From NCBI RefSeq assembly GCF_027595985.1, contig NC_073313.1:111532552-111596551 (forward strand): a stretch of 64,000 bases of DNA. The letters are read 5' to 3'. The position numbers and the translations under genes were made by a program. Shown in pieces: positions 43,983-54,645 of the stretch (its first letter is position 1; each line of letters begins with the position of its first letter). The notes under the pieces were generated by a model. It ran no database searches, was not told the origin of the DNA, and saw only the letters and a program-made list of their open reading frames with translations. This DNA comes from Sorex araneus. Taxonomy: Eukaryota; Chordata; Mammalia; Eulipotyphla; Soricidae.

Positions 43983-45722
43983 AAATACTCCTGAAATTCA
44001 TAAGGAACAACAACCCCCCACAAATAGCTAATGAAATTTTTGGGAAAAAAAGGAAGCATCTCCTTCCCCAATCTCAAACTCTACTACAAAGTGGTAATAA
44101 TTAAAACAGCAATAATAAATAAAATCAGTAATAACAAAAGCAGAGCTGCAGACCAATGGAACAGGGTTGAATATCCTTAGACACACCCTCATCTAATCAT
44201 CTAATCTTTGAAAAGGGAGCAAAAAATGTGAAGTGGAGCAAGGAAAGCCTCTTTAAGAAATGGTGCTGAAAAAATTGGACAGCTACATGCAAAACAATGG
44301 ACTCAGGCCTATACCTAATACCATGCACAATAGTCAGACCAAAACGCATTAAAGACCTCGACATCAGACCAGAATCCATCAGGTACATTGAAGAAAAGGT
44401 CAGCAAAACCCTCCATGATATTGAAGCTAATGGTATCTTCAAAGATGGAACACCACTGACCAAACAAGAAGAAATAGAGATAAACAAATGGGACTGTCAA
44501 ATGCAACAGAACTAAAAAGCTTCTGCACCTCAAAAGAAACAGTGACCGGAATATAAAGACAATCTACAGAATGAAAAAGGATATTCACCCAAACGCATCT
44601 GATAGGAGGTTGATATCAAGGATATACAAGGTAATGGTTGAAGAAAACACCCAACCTCATCAGAAAATGGGGCGATGAAATGAACAGAAACTTTCTTAAA
44701 GAAGCAATCCAAATGGCCAAAAGACACATGAAAAAATGCTCTTCATCAGTAATCATCAGGGAGATGCAGATCAAAGCAACAATGAGATATCATCTCACAC
44801 CACAAAGACTGGTCTACATCCAAAAGAACAAAAACAATCGGTGCTGGTATGGATGTGGGGAGAAAGGGACTACCCTTCACTTCTGGTATGAATGCTGAGT
44901 GGTTCAGCCCTTTTGGAATATAGTGTGGACGCTTCTCAAAAAATTAGAAATTGAGCTCCCATTTGACCCAGCAATAACACTTCTGGGAACATATCTAGGA
45001 GATGAAAAAAAGTATAGTAGAAATGACATCTGCACTTGTATATTCATTGTGGTACTATTTACAATAGCCAGAATCTGGAAAAAAAAAACAAGTGTCTGAG
45101 AACAGATGACTGGTTAAAAAAACTTTGGCACATCTACACAATGGAATACTATGCAGCTTTCAGAAAAGATGAAGTCATGAAATTTGTATATAAGAGGATG
45201 AACATGGAAAGTATCATGCTAAGTGATATGGGTCAGAAAGATAGGAACAGGCATAGAAGGATTGCACTCATTTGTGGAATATAAATTGACAGAGTGGGAG
45301 ACTGATACCCAAGGATAGTAGAGATAAGGACCAAGAGGATTGCTCCACAGTTTAGTAGCTGGCCTCATATGCTGGGGGAAAAGGCAGTTCAAATAGAGAA
45401 GGAACTATCAAGTAAAGGATGCCTGGAGATCCCGCTCATGACGGGAGATGTAGATTGAAAGTAGACTGTAGACCAAACACGGCCACTTAATACCTTTATT
45501 GCAAACCACAATACCCCAAAGGAGGGAGAGAGAGCAAAAGGGAATATGCCTGTCACAGAGGCGGGGGGGGGATGAGATGGGAGTGGTGGAAGGGATACTT
45601 GGAATATTGGTGGTGCAGAACGGGCACTGGTGGAGGATGGGTACTCAATCATTGTATGACTGAAATGTAAGCACAAAGGTTTGTAAGTCTGTAACTGTAC
45701 CTCCTGGTAATACATTAAAAAA
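43983..45722 (+). mobile_element. L1 3' portion (sense)
   Basis: ORF2 from the thumb region (LLKFIRNNNPPQIANEI) to the Cys motif ([18 protein letters not shown]), and the ORF2 end at about 45284 (RRIALICGI). Then 3'UTR (TACCCAAGGATAGTAGAG, GGGCACTGGTGGAGG) and a short A-rich tail. Stops and frameshifts include TGA right after the Cys motif. A short (CAT)n run follows at 45733-45748. Confidence 0.88.
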
Positions 45723-45769
45723 TAAGGTGTATTCATCATCATCATCATAAAGTGGGGTTTAGTTTAGCC

Positions 45770-46260
45770 ATTTCAACATCCTCTCAAAACATGGTTAGTA
45801 ATTACCTGTGTGTTCTGTATATCTGAGTTAATATTGCCTTATGTATTTTATTTATCAACTATATATGAGTGAAATCACATACTCTATAGGGTCACCCATC
45901 ACCCATCTTATAATTTAATAAAACATTTTATCATGCATTTTATTGATACATGTACCCATGTTGCAATTTAATACTTATTTTATTGATAAAAGCATTCATT
46001 GTTTATAAATATATGTATAAATCATATATGTATACATATATATTTTTAAAATAAGTGTTTGTATATTCTTTGGGTAAATACACAGAAGTAATACCATGGA
46101 ATTTTAATTACCACATAACTCCATAGTGTTATGACATCAAGCTCCTCTTCATTGTGATTTTTCAAAAACAAATGAAATTAAAATTGGATGGATCTTTTTC
46201 TTTGTAATTATCTTATCATGTTAGGTTTTCTATTGAAATTAGTCACAAATTAATTGCTGT
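45770..46260 (-). mobile_element. old L1 fragment (antisense)
   Basis: ATATATGAGTGAAATCACATAC and CTTTGGGTAAATACACAGAAG match the antisense ORF2 C-terminal region. Decayed and AT-rich. Confidence 0.5.
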
Positions 46261-46533
46261 TTATGTCAGCTTAAAATATAACCGATGCAGAAGTCTAGGA
46301 GCAGATATAGGTAAGTTCCACCTGTAGTGGCCATAACAAAAATTCATGGAAAATTTGAAATATAAAGTGAAGGATTACTACTGCATTAGTGAATGGAGAT
46401 GCAATAGCGTGTATAATAAATAGTAGAAGTAATCTTGTAATAATATGTAGAACTTTTTATAATGAATGGTCATTGGAATTTTCTGTGACAGAAGGAAAAA
46501 AATAGTTAATTATCACATGAAAGTAAAAACATA

Positions 46534-46672
46534 TAGGCGGAAAAATTGCTCAAGAGCTGAACGTATGCTTTGTACGCAGGAGGTGCTGGTTTAATTCTCA
46601 GTACTGCATGGTTCCTCGAGCACAGAGCTGGGAATAGTACTTGAGCATAGCTGTGTGTGGTCCTTCAAAAAA
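46534..46672 (+). mobile_element. Type-1 SINE, old
   Basis: Sense: ACGTATGCTTTGTACGCAGG, TGCTGGTTTAATTCTCAG, GAGCACAGAGCTGGGAATAG, GTGTGTGGTCCTTCAAAAAAA. Confidence 0.72.
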
Positions 46673-46826
46673 AGTAACAAATATATCAAGCAAAATACTC
46701 AGCAGAGCAGTTGATGTGAAAAGAAGTGTCCTCTCAACAATCAAGAAAAATTATTTGGAAATATACAAAAGGACTTATAAATTATTTTAACAAAATATAA
46801 AGTTATAATTCTTACCAGATACAAAA

Positions 46827-47074
46827 GGCTAGAGCGATAGCACAGCAGGCAGAGTCTTTACCTTGCACGCAGCTGATCTGGGATTGATTCCTGTGCCCCT
46901 CTAGGAGAGCCCAGCAAGCTACTGAGAGTTTCTCACCCGCATAGCAGAACTTGGCAAGCTTCCCGTGGCATATTCGATATGCCAAAAACAGTAACAAGTC
47001 TCACAATGGAGACCCTACTAGTGCCCGTTCGAGCAAATCGATGAGCAACGAGATGATAGTGATACAGTGATACT
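46827..47074 (+). mobile_element. Type-2 SINE (non-A tail)
   Basis: Head GCTAGAGCGATAGCACAGC; body with CCAGCAAGCTACTGAGAG, TTGGCAAGCTTCCCGTGG, ATTCGATATGCC; tail GATGATAGTGATACAGTGATAC. Perfect 10-bp TSD AGATACAAAA at 46817-46826 and 47075-47084. Confidence 0.93.
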
Positions 47075-47139
47075 AGATACAAAAAGTTTTTGATTTTGCA
47101 GCTCAGTTCGGGAGAGTATGTATATCATACTGTACTCTG

Positions 47140-47300
47140 CTGAAGGATTACTCATTTCTGTATGCTCCAGTCTCACTCCAGTGAGGTGATTCTCAGGGAA
47201 CCATATACAGTGGTTAAAACAGATGTAATAGTGATTAAAACAGTTTCAGCAGCATGCAATATGAAAGGGCCTTGCTCTCTGTGCTAGTTCTTGGGCCCAA
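47140..47300 (-). mobile_element. Type-1 SINE, old
   Basis: Antisense: GAAGGATTACTCATTTCTG, CAGGGAACCATATACAGTGG, CAGCAGCATGCAATATG, TTCTTGGGCCC head. Contains a small internal duplication. Confidence 0.68.
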
Positions 47301-47759
47301 TAATTAATGTATTCAATAAAAATGAAGACCATATATAGATTATAAATAATAAAATAAATTATTGTATTTATAGATTGTTAGAAATGTATCAAGATGATAT
47401 AAAAGTCATTTTTATAAAAAGTTAATGACACTTAATGAGCTACTTCCATAGAATAAGAGCCTCTGGACAATAATCAATTGATTGAAAATATAAAAACAAC
47501 AAGTATTTTTAAAAAATATATAGAAATTATATGATGTAAATAGTACTGTGAAAAGAATGCTTTTAATATGTATTATCTGTTAGCACTCAAATTTAGGAAG
47601 AAATGTTGCCAATTCTCTGCTTAAAAAATAAAAATCATAGTGCACGTTGTTTTCATTCATCATAAAAATTTCATCTGTGTATAAAATTGTCTTATAAAAA
47701 ATTACTGTAATTCTGTTTGGTTGAAAATAAAGCTTTATTAGAAACTGAATATTTAAGAT
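47301..47759. other. no recognised element
   Basis: AT-rich and non-coding. Confidence 0.4.
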
Positions 47760-47770
47760 TAATATTTTAT

Positions 47771-48025
47771 TTTTATTATTGGCTGGAGCGATAGTGCAGC
47801 GGGTAGGGCGTTCACCTTTCACGTGGTCGACCTGAGTTCGATTTCTTTGCTCCTCTTGAAGAACCTGGCAAGCTACCGAGAGTATCTCGCCCGCAAGGCA
47901 TTACCTGGCAAGCTATGCGTGGCATATTCGATATGCCAAAAACAGTAACAACAAATCTCACAATGGAGACGTTACTGGTTCCCGCTAGAGCAAATCGATG
48001 AGCAACGGGATGACAGTGCCAGTGA
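47771..48025 (+). mobile_element. Type-2 SINE (non-A tail)
   Basis: GGCTGGAGCGATAGTGCAGC head at 47781, CTGAGTTCGATTTC box B, two CCTGGCAAGCTA units, ATTCGATATGCC, CAATGGAGACGTTACTGG, tail GATGACAGTGCCAGTGA. TSD TAATATTTTAT at 47760-47770 and 48026-48036, with a short T-rich insert before the head. Confidence 0.92.
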
Positions 48026-48036
48026 TAATATTTTAT

Positions 48037-48525
48037 CATTGCTTTGCAAAAATAAGTGGCAAATACTGAAAATGGTTGTGTTCAATTTTATGATGCATGC
48101 TCATAAAAAGTGTTATGTACTTAGTTTGCTGTAATTGTGTTGTACAAAATTGTGCCTTAGACACTTGTATCTGTAAGTTTTATCTGCATTGTGAAATTGT
48201 TAAGAAGAAATAAAAAAAATAATTTTCCCTTTAAGCACATAAACACATGTACACTAATGTTATCTCAATAAGACTAAATGCTCATGTTTAGTAAAAATTG
48301 AAAAGAAAATGTTTAATGATTAATTTAATCATAACGTGTTGCCATTCTATTCATTCAGGACTGGGAGAGTTTTTAAAATAAATTGTAGTGCTAAATAAAA
48401 TTTAAGGTGCTCTTATAACAAAAAACAAGATAGCCAAATATTTAATTACCAAAGACAAAAAGGACAGTAAAATCGTTTTTATCACTAATTATTATACAAC
48501 TTGAATACGTTTAATTTGAAGATTT
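48037..48525. other. no recognised element
   Basis: AT-rich and non-coding. Confidence 0.4.
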
Positions 48526-48536
48526 TCAGAACATAA

Positions 48537-48810
48537 TTTTTTTAATTATTTATTTTTAATTAGTGAATCAACGTGAGGGTACAGTTACAGTTTTATACAT
48601 TTTTGTGCTCGTGTTTTCCCCATACAAAGTTCAAGAACCCATCCCTTCACCAGTGCCCATTCCCTACCACCTGTAAACCCAGCATCTCTCCCGCCCTCCC
48701 CAGTCCCGTCTCCCCCCACCCCACACTGCCACTATGGCAGGGTATTCCCTTTTGATCTCTCTCTCTGATTACATGTTGTGGTTTGCAATAAAGGTGTTCA
48801 GTGGCCATTG
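48537..48810 (-). mobile_element. 274-bp L1 3'-end insertion
   Basis: Antisense L1 tail from AATTAGTGAATCAACGTGAG to GGTTTGCAATAAAGGTG. Nearly identical in its middle to 1484-1700, so a young subfamily. Perfect 11-bp TSD TCAGAACATAA at 48526-48536 and 48811-48821. Confidence 0.94.
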
Positions 48811-48939
48811 TCAGAACATAAAAATTTATTTGTACCTAGTTAATTGAACATGACAATTTGTGTTTAAGTTAAATTTTTGCAACTCAATAATAATTCTCTT
48901 AATCCTATGATCGAGCAATAGTGCTACTAAGAAAATTGG

Positions 48940-49230
48940 ATATATATATATGTGAAATGAAAGATATAATTTGACCCTTATCCTACAACACACAGGAAAG
49001 GTAACTCAATATGGAATAGGAACTTAATTAAACATAACACCAAATACCATGAAATACTTAGTAGAAAGCTTCAACAAATTATTTTGATAATGATTCGGTG
49101 AATATAATGTCAAAGCAAAGGAAACAAAGGAAATAAATAAGTCTATAAAAATAAACTAAAATCACTTTCAATGGTAAACAATCTGTGGGATTAAAAAACC
49201 AATTTATAGAATTAAAATATTTACAAACTT
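48940..49230 (+). mobile_element. old L1 ORF2 fragment (sense)
   Basis: TATAATTTGACCCTTATCCTAC and AATAGGAACTTAATTAAACATAAC with TAGTAGAAAGCTTC follow the usual ORF2 order upstream of the C-terminal domain. Decayed. Confidence 0.5.
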
Positions 49231-49640
49231 ATAGGGGTTAATATTGAAACTGCATTTTCCAATTTGTTCAAGGACAAAGAAATTTTAACTCCAGAAATAG
49301 GATAGAAATCATGTATATAAATCATTCTGCTTAAGTTTTGCTCAATTTGTTTCATCCTAGAATAAAAAACAATCCATAAGAAAAATTAAAATCAAGTATC
49401 AGTTATAACAATTCTGCCACCAAAGTTATATATGTTTAATTCTTTTTATTTGGCCAATGGAGAAATTTTGTGTTTAATTCAATAAGGATATTTACAAATG
49501 CTGTTAACTCATTGGGGAGGTAAATATGTGCCTTACTTTTTTCAAAAGGCAACATCAAATTCATTCTTAATTATAAAAAAGACACATTGAGAGGAGAGGG
49601 ATAACTATAGTAAAATTTGTTGCACAACCTTTTGAATAAC
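49231..49640. other. no recognised element
   Basis: AT-rich, possibly more of the same old L1, but not supportable. Confidence 0.35.
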
Positions 49641-49811
49641 TTTTTTTTTTTTTTTGCGGGGTCACATCCAGCGATGGTCAGGAGTTACTCCTGGCTCTGC
49701 ACTCAAGAATTACTCCTGGAGGTGCTCGGGTATATGGAATGTTGGGAATCAAACCCGGTTCAGCTGCGTGCAAGGCAAACACCCTACCCACTATGCTATT
49801 TCTCCAGCCCC
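49641..49811 (-). mobile_element. Type-1 SINE (A-tailed, SOR-like)
   Basis: Antisense: T15, GGGGTCACATCCAGCGATGG, GAATTACTCCTGGAGGTGC, CCCGGTTCAGCTGCGTGC, ending CTCCAGCCCC. TSD not evident. Confidence 0.9.
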
Positions 49812-50464
49812 TTCAAAAAAATTTTAATCTAAAATTATTTCAAAGCAGAAAACTTTCCACAACAGAAAATAACGAAACAGTAGGGGAGTGCTCAGATGTG
49901 ACTGAAGATGCAAGGCAATCCCTTTGAATCTCAGTGCCAGTCATCATTGTCAAATTTTCTCCACAAGACTATGTCCCAGGGTAGTTGTTCTGCTTCAAAA
50001 AAGGTGAAAAATTGTAGGTACCTGAATCTCTTTTGCTGCATTAGTTTTCAATCTGGGATAGTTTTTCATATGGGTAGAGCTTTTTTCATTGGGCTGAATC
50101 TCCTGAGGCCAATGTCCCTGACCCAGTGATCCCAGAGATGGGAACGACTTAGTTTCAAGAGTTGATTTTCTGGGAGGTTTTCAGACAGAGAACTCTGGGG
50201 TCTTCTTGGAATGAGGACAAAATTCCTACATTGTATACATACTGGATGGCTTAATCACCATATTATAGCTAGAAAGAACTAGTTCAAAGAGAAGTAAAAA
50301 TCCTAGAGCCCTGATTATGTTATTGAATTTATGTTAATTCACTCACCTTGCTGTGATGGGTACTTCTCGAGTTTACAAAAATCATAATGTTGAGAAACTG
50401 AACTGAGTGAAATGAGCTGTCCTGGAAGAACTTAGAAGAGTGATATCCCTAGGGTACATTACAT
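49812..50464. other. non-repetitive sequence, no gene recognised
   Basis: Higher complexity than most of the window, with no repeat family recognised and only short frames. With 50591-51099 it is among the longest apparently unique blocks here. Confidence 0.4.
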
Positions 50465-50590
50465 TGAGGGGTTTGTGACTCAGCTATGACATTAAGGAAA
50501 TCTCATTGCTTTTGTTCCCTCATCTGTAAAATGAGGAGGGAATTGGCTGACCTGAAATACATTTTATGGGAATTAATTCATTAATTTAGG
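50465..50590 (+). mobile_element. MIR SINE fragment (ancient)
   Basis: GTGACTCAGCTATGACATTAAG, then TTGTTCCCTCATCTGTAAAATGAGGA, the signature MIR core end, in sense. Confidence 0.75.
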
Positions 50591-51099
50591 TGACTAAAAA
50601 AGAAAGAATTACACAGAAACTAAATTTAGCAGTGAAAATGAGAATATTAACAATGGTCCATAACCAGGCCTGTTTATATGAATTACAAGCTGAAAAATTG
50701 CTGTAAGATTTGATTTGTTATTTTCTTAATCACTAGAACATAACAAAGGTCCTGGTGATATTTTAAATTGCATTGCTGTTTGATATGGTGTTAAGGTACA
50801 GAAAGAAAGAGAAACATGTTTGTTTCTTTACATGTATCAGGGATATTGATTCTGCAAAATTGAAGCTGTGAGGATTCAGTAAAGTATTTTATACAGAGTG
50901 ACAAGTTTTGAGCTTGGCATAGATTGATTACTGCAAATTTTTTCTCTATAAAATGAAAGTGATATTTCTGACAGAACCAACCTAAAGGGATCACATTCTT
51001 CCTAACTGGAAAGCATTCCATTATCACATCACTTCCATAAGCACTGTGCATCTTTTTATGTGTAATTAAACTCATCTTTATATAATTTCCCATAGTCTC

Positions 51100-51215
51100 C
51101 TTTTACCTGCAGAAATAACAGTGAATAGAAATTAAGTGACTTGTCCAAAGTCATACAGTCAGTGGTGATTATCACATTATCAGCTATATTCCCAGTAATG
51201 TGCCAGAATTTGATT
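51100..51215 (+). mobile_element. MIR/L2-type ancient repeat fragment
   Basis: AAGTGACTTGTCCAAAGTCATACAGTCAGTGG matches the conserved MIR/L2 phrase (TTGCCCAAGGTCACACAG). Confidence 0.6.
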
Positions 51216-51245
51216 ATATGGTGGTAAGAAACATTGATGTAGTTT

Positions 51246-51440
51246 TTTTTTATTTAAATTTTATTGAATCACCATGTGGAGGGTTACATAGTTCTCAGGA
51301 TTATGTCAGTTATACAATACTCAAACACCCTTCCCTTCACCAGTGCCCATATTCCATCACCAACCACCCCATTATACCTCCCGCCCCCTCCCGGCCCCCC
51401 AGTCCCCGCCCTTGTAAGTGATAAGTTTCACTTCGTTTAC
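51246..51440 (-). mobile_element. L1-like 3' module of the composite element
   Basis: Antisense T-run, TTTTATTGAATCACCATGTGG, CAGTTATACAATACTCAAAC, CCCTTCCCTTCACCAGTGCCC: the L1 3' end used in this genome. It supplies the tail that L1 reverse transcriptase presumably recognises. Confidence 0.85.
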
Positions 51441-52071
51441 ACTTTATCATGGTTACATTCCATGTTTCAACACATAACTCACTATTGTTGCTAGGGTTTC
51501 CCCCCAAAAAAGAAAAGACAGTCCTACTGTCAAGGAAGCATTTGATAGCTCTCCATTGCTGAGAATGTAGAGATATTAAGTCTTGCTGTTTGTTACATAA
51601 CTTTTCTATTTTTCCCCCCTCGTCCCGCACCACCGAGTTCACGCTTGTTTAGTAATCACCACGCTGCCTGACAAAGGGAAAAGAAAAACGAAAAAGATGG
51701 TTATTTCCCGTCATCAGCCGGCGTGGGGCTCTGGCTTAGTTGATAGTCTGGTAGAATGTCTGCAAGCAGTTTCTGGAACCAAAAGTAATACGCTGGTATC
51801 GGCCCCGGCTCGAGATTCCACCAGCGTCCCGCTGTTCCAAGTACATAATAATTTATTCCCTTGTATCCGATTCCCACGCCACCAGGTCCGTGTCAGCTTA
51901 ATGGACGTCATACTATGGTTAACGCCACGCCGCGTTTCTTCCCGAGAAAGAAGGATATTTCTACTCAGCCGGCGTGGGGATATGGCTTAGTTCAGTCTAT
52001 AGAGATGGCTACCACTTTGATTGCCTTCAATATTTCAGCAAAAGACTTACTATTCTTGTTAGGATGTCCCA

Positions 52072-52742
52072 CCAAAGTCCAACCGTTAAAAAGGAACCAT
52101 TTCATATTGGTGATGATTAAATAACATTAGGTCGCGCGGCCATGTCAGCGGCCTCGCGGCTTTGAATTTCTGTATAAAGTCCAGGGAAAGTACAGCCAGA
52201 AATTACACGTCACTACAAACTTTAACCCTATTATCTTACCCCCAAAGTCCAACCCGTTACAAAGGAACCATTTCTTATTGGTGATGATTAAATGACATTA
52301 GGTTGCACAGCCATGGCAGCGGCCTCGCATCTTTGAATTTCTGTATAAAGTCCAGGGAAAGTACAGCTAGAAATTACACGTCACTACAAACTTTAACCCT
52401 ATTATGGTCCCCCCAAAGTCCAACCCGTTACAAAGGAACCATTTCATATTGCTGATGATTAGATGACGTTAGGTCGCGCGGCCGCAGCAGCGGCTGCGCA
52501 GTTTTGGCTTTCTATATAAAGTACAGGGAAAATTCTGCCTAAAATTCTATCGCTACAATCTTTTACCCTTCAACAAAAAACTCAGTACTATTGTTTGGAG
52601 TTTCCCCCCACGGTAAGCCCTGCTAAAAAGGAACATTTACACGTTGCTGACAATCAAGAGATATTAGGCTGCAATAGCAGCCGCGCGGTTTTGGATTTCT
52701 ATATGAAGTCCAGGGAAAATTCTTTTGGTAATTGCATCACTC
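52072..52742 (-). repeat. tandem array of ~170-bp units (VNTR-like)
   Basis: Units begin (plus strand) at 52072, 52242, 52413 and, more diverged, 52609. Each has CCAAAGTCCAACC, AAAGGAACCATTTC, TGATGATTA, ATTAGGT CGCGCGGCC, and TATAAAGTCCAGGGAAA. Units 1-3 are highly similar over their whole length; the fourth is clearly related. A fifth, more decayed relative lies at about 51480-51590. Confidence 0.9.
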
Positions 52743-52860
52743 GCTGGCGGCGCCTGGGCCAGTAGCTCTGAGCACACAGTTTGGAGGCATTTTGGGGGCG
52801 CTGCTCGTGTCCAAAGTGGTTCAGTTGCCTCCGGGGTCGATCTCGTGTGGCCGCAGAAAA
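52743..52860 (-). repeat. GC-rich module, inner copy
   Basis: 118 bp beginning GCTGGCGGCGCCTGGGCC on the plus strand, nearly identical to 53017-53133. In sense it lies between the outer module and the VNTR. Confidence 0.92.
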
Positions 52861-53016
52861 GAGCGTACACACATGGCTCTGTGCTTAAATATCGGCACAG
52901 GGCGGATCGGGAAGTCCCACCTCATCGGCTTTCCCAGGCTTCCTGCATAGTCTAAAAACTGGCTGTTGCCTTGCTGCGTTCAAAAGAAAGAGTTGAGAGA
53001 GAAAAGACTATACCCT

Positions 53017-53133
53017 GCTGGCGGCGCCTGGGCCAGTAGCTCCGAGCACACAGTTTGGAGGCATTTTGGGGGCGCTGCTTGTGTCCAAAGTGGTTCAGTT
53101 GCCTCCGGGGTCGATCTCGCGCAGCGGCAGAAA
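53017..53133 (-). repeat. GC-rich module, outer (5'-terminal) copy
   Basis: 117 bp, with only a few substitutions from 52743-52860. It forms the 5' end of the insertion on the minus strand, directly at the TSD. As the 5'-terminal CpG-rich block it is a plausible internal promoter, but this is inference. Confidence 0.9.
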
Positions 53134-53150
53134 AAACATTGATGTAGTTT

Positions 53151-53879
53151 TAAACTTTAGGAAACTTGCATCCTAAATGTGCAAAGGAGGAGTAATCTAA
53201 CCATCAAATACACACATATACAAATACACATCAAACATCAATTCAAATGCCTGGTAATGTAGTGAAGGAAAGGTATATTCAATATGAGGTTATAGATATT
53301 AGGGGTAATTGACTGTTTGAGGGGTCATAGATGCGTCTCTTAGGGAAGTCTTTTTGAAATTAAAAAATACCAAGTTGTTAATAATGGAAAGAGTAGTACA
53401 GAATATTAATTTTGTCAGTGAAATAACCACAAAATTCTTATTGAAGAGATAAGCACAGATGATGCATGCACATACATATGAATATAATGACTGAACCAGA
53501 GAAATGAAGAGTAACTTAGGAAAAAGATACTGAAAAGGTAGGCACTAATGAGCCCAAACAATGCATGGAGATTATATTAAGAAACGTTCTTTTTATGTTA
53601 TAATAATAAAAAGTAACTGAAGAAATTCATTATGGCATGAGTTGAGGTGGTAGACTGAAGATATGGTTTTAAACAGTGAATTGCAGAAATGTGAAAATAG
53701 ATAGGATGGACATGAAAGTAGAACAGAATTATGTTGAAATAAAACTCAAGCCCTACTTTAGCCAATCTTTATGGTACTGTTTTGATATAAATGGAAGCCT
53801 CAGTGAATTAAATGACACAAATGTTCTGATGATTAAGAATCTACTGCTTTCACATACATTTTACTGTTTCAGTTACTGA
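53151..53879. other. no recognised element
   Basis: AT-rich non-coding DNA. Confidence 0.4.
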
Positions 53880-54645
53880 GAAAAAGTAACAACAAAGTTG
53901 TTGAATATAGCAAACAAGAGAAACTGTTTCTCTGTATAGAGGGACACAAGCACTGAGTGATTTCACTAATTTCTGGTGTGTAGGGATACAGAACATGTGA
54001 ATAAATGTTTAGGGAAACAACATGTGAATAGATATTGATTTGAGGACAAACTTTTAATAATGGAGTAAAAAGTGAACTCTAGATTAGGGGTCAAGTAAGT
54101 GGAGAGGATGTGATAAAGCAGCAGGAGTGGATGTGGCGGGATCTTGGGAAATTGAGTGGTGGTGGTATGAGGTAGCTGTGAGTACCAAGATCATGAATTT
54201 AAGCACCATCATAAACATATTAACAAAATAAATTTAAGAGGAAAATAAAATGATTTATCATCTGGCACCTGTGAGAATGACTGGCATCATCACTGTTGTT
54301 GGTGATGTGGTACAATGGTATCCCTTTTTCACTGTTGGTGGGAATGGTCTGGTTCAGTCTCTAGGGAAAATATTATGGAAATTTCTCAAAAACTGAGATC
54401 CTCCATCCTGTCTAGTGATTCTACTCCTTGGCACCCAAATTGAGAACATAGTAACACTAATTCAATAAAGGACATGCCCACCAATGATCATGGCAGCACT
54501 AGGTACTATAATCCACTAAGTACTATAATCACTATATGAAAAGAATCTCAGAATTCATGAATAAATAAAATAAGTAAATAAAAATGTTGTGGTATATATA
54601 CACAGCAGAGTATTATGAGGCTATATGAAAAGATGAAATCTTGCA
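53880..54645 (+). mobile_element. old L1 3' tail followed by old L1 ORF2 fragment (sense)
   Basis: 53880-54240 ends in TTAAGCACCATCATAAACATATTAAC, as in the tail at 32840-33140. 54240-54645 is ORF2 C-terminus (TTTTCACTGTTGGTGGGAATGG, GTATATATACACAGCAGAG). Confidence 0.6.

Larger units (their letters stand above)
51246..53133 (-). mobile_element. composite SVA-like non-autonomous retroelement
   Basis: A single 1,888-bp insertion bounded by a perfect 17-bp TSD AAACATTGATGTAGTTT (51229-51245 and 53134-53150), with a poly(A)-type tail at 51246. In sense (minus strand) it has: two GC-rich modules of ~117 bp separated by ~156 bp; an array of ~170-bp units (52742 to 52072); a region with a 251-bp-spaced repeat (TCAGCCGGCGTGGGG at 51965 and 51714); a further diverged unit near 51590-51480; and an L1-like 3' end (GGGCACTGGTGAAGGG, GTGATTCAATAAAA). 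No long ORF. CpGs are unusually abundant, suggesting a young age or a GC-rich source. It is clearly retroposed by L1-type machinery and its internal modules are not L1, SINE or the LTRs seen here. The resemblance to SVA is architectural only. Confidence 0.85.

Noticed and set aside
52072-52742. Possible CRISPR-like array (regular repeats)
   Set aside because: Units are contiguous ~170-bp repeats with no short direct repeats separated by unique spacers, and the host is a mammal.
51264-52955. Several frames of 60-100 codons in the CpG-rich composite element
   Set aside because: Openness is expected from GC-rich sequence. The frames cross module boundaries and the tandem units do not keep one frame (periods 170 and 171).
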